DNA from: JARBAU01 sp029237525
GTDB lineage: Archaea; Thermoproteota; Nitrososphaeria; Nitrososphaerales; Nitrososphaeraceae
Length of the DNA: 5,426 bases
Direction: 5' to 3'
Assembly: GCA_036555705.1 (NCBI GenBank)
Contig: DATBKT010000164.1
Span: 1-5,426, forward strand
The notes below the pieces were generated by a model. The model made no database searches, was not told where the DNA came from, and was given only the letters and a program-made list of their open reading frames with translations. This document shows, piece after piece, positions 5,323 to 5,426 of this stretch. How positions within the stretch are numbered: the first letter of the stretch is position 1; each line of letters begins with the position of its first letter. The translations under genes and the position numbers were made by a program.

Positions 5323-5330
5323 AATTAATA
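5323..5330 (+). promoter_or_regulatory. Possible TATA box for the gene starting at 5351
   Basis: The sequence aattaata is centred about 24 bases before the ATG at 5351. Another AT-rich run (taatataataa, 5339-5349) directly abuts the ATG and is too close to be its TATA box. The area is AT-rich throughout, so the assignment is weak. Confidence 0.25.
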
Positions 5331-5350
5331 GATACATGTAATATAATAAT

Positions 5351-5426
5351 ATGCTGTCAAAAACTAACAGTCATAATTATGTATATACTGCTAACACAAA
5401 AGATATAGAAGATGCTGGTGGTTGTT
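5351..5426 (+). CDS. Start of a gene cut by the window end, possibly a Rieske/NirD-like protein
   Basis: The ATG at 5351 opens a frame that stays open to the window end, giving 25 codons plus one base. The peptide contains NYVYTANTKDIEDAGGC. This resembles the first strand and turn of Rieske [2Fe-2S] domains of the NirD type, where a 'V-x-x-x-D-(I/L)-P-E-x-G-G-x-C' pattern is followed by a strand ending in IALF. The cluster-binding C-x-H and C-x-x-H motifs would lie outside the window, so this is a guess from a short match. NirD-like proteins are small electron-transfer partners or subunits; no partner is visible here. A weak TATA box lies at the right distance for a leaderless start. Confidence 0.4.
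   Translation, partial: MLSKTNSHNYVYTANTKDIEDAGGC

Noticed and set aside
1..5426. Search by eye for tRNA, rRNA, CRISPR repeats, box C/D RNAs, transposase genes and a novel multi-gene system
   Set aside because: No cloverleaf, no regularly spaced repeats, no C and D box pair at suitable spacing and no transposase motif was seen; the genes present are separate household functions with no shared new system.

Overview
The window looks like archaeal DNA from a mesophilic ammonia oxidiser of the Nitrososphaeria (Thaumarchaeota), probably Nitrososphaera or Nitrosocosmicus-like. The grounds are low GC, several genes whose start codon lies about 25-30 bases after a TATA-like box (as in leaderless archaeal transcripts), a T-rich tract after a stop codon as a terminator, and a divergent secreted NodB-type deacetylase and a cupin of types I recall from that group. 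This assignment is inference from sequence style and remembered family resemblance, not from a search.

Positions 1-1874 hold a plus-strand high-affinity zinc (or zinc/manganese) ABC importer: the last 66 codons of the substrate-binding protein (znuA-like), the ATPase (znuC-like, overlapping znuA by 13 bases) and the ABC-3 permease (znuB-like, 51 bases further on). Together they form a complete metal-uptake unit, with the binding protein truncated by the window edge.

Positions 1875-2260 are mostly intergenic. A very short minus-strand reading frame with a signal-peptide-like start (1902-2036) faces znuB tail to tail. Then comes the promoter of a secreted polysaccharide-deacetylase-like gene. 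That gene is the oddest item here: its membrane-anchor N-terminus (2261-2383) and its catalytic domain (2456-3265) are in the same frame, but an in-frame TAG at 2384-2386 separates them.

Positions 3266-3893 carry, on the minus strand, a small DUF1059 protein gene and, just downstream of it, what looks like the C-terminal remnant of a lost gene (3283-3438). A divergent promoter region separates DUF1059 from a plus-strand cupin gene (3894-4253), which ends in a clear T-rich terminator.

Positions 4312-5350 hold no gene I can call with confidence. There are short open frames, a small hairpin and several 11-13 base direct repeats, which suggests decayed or non-coding sequence. At 5351 a new plus-strand gene begins and runs off the window; its 25 visible residues resemble the start of a Rieske/NirD-like domain, but this is tentative. 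I see no CRISPR array, tRNA, rRNA, insertion sequence or convincing novel multi-gene system.
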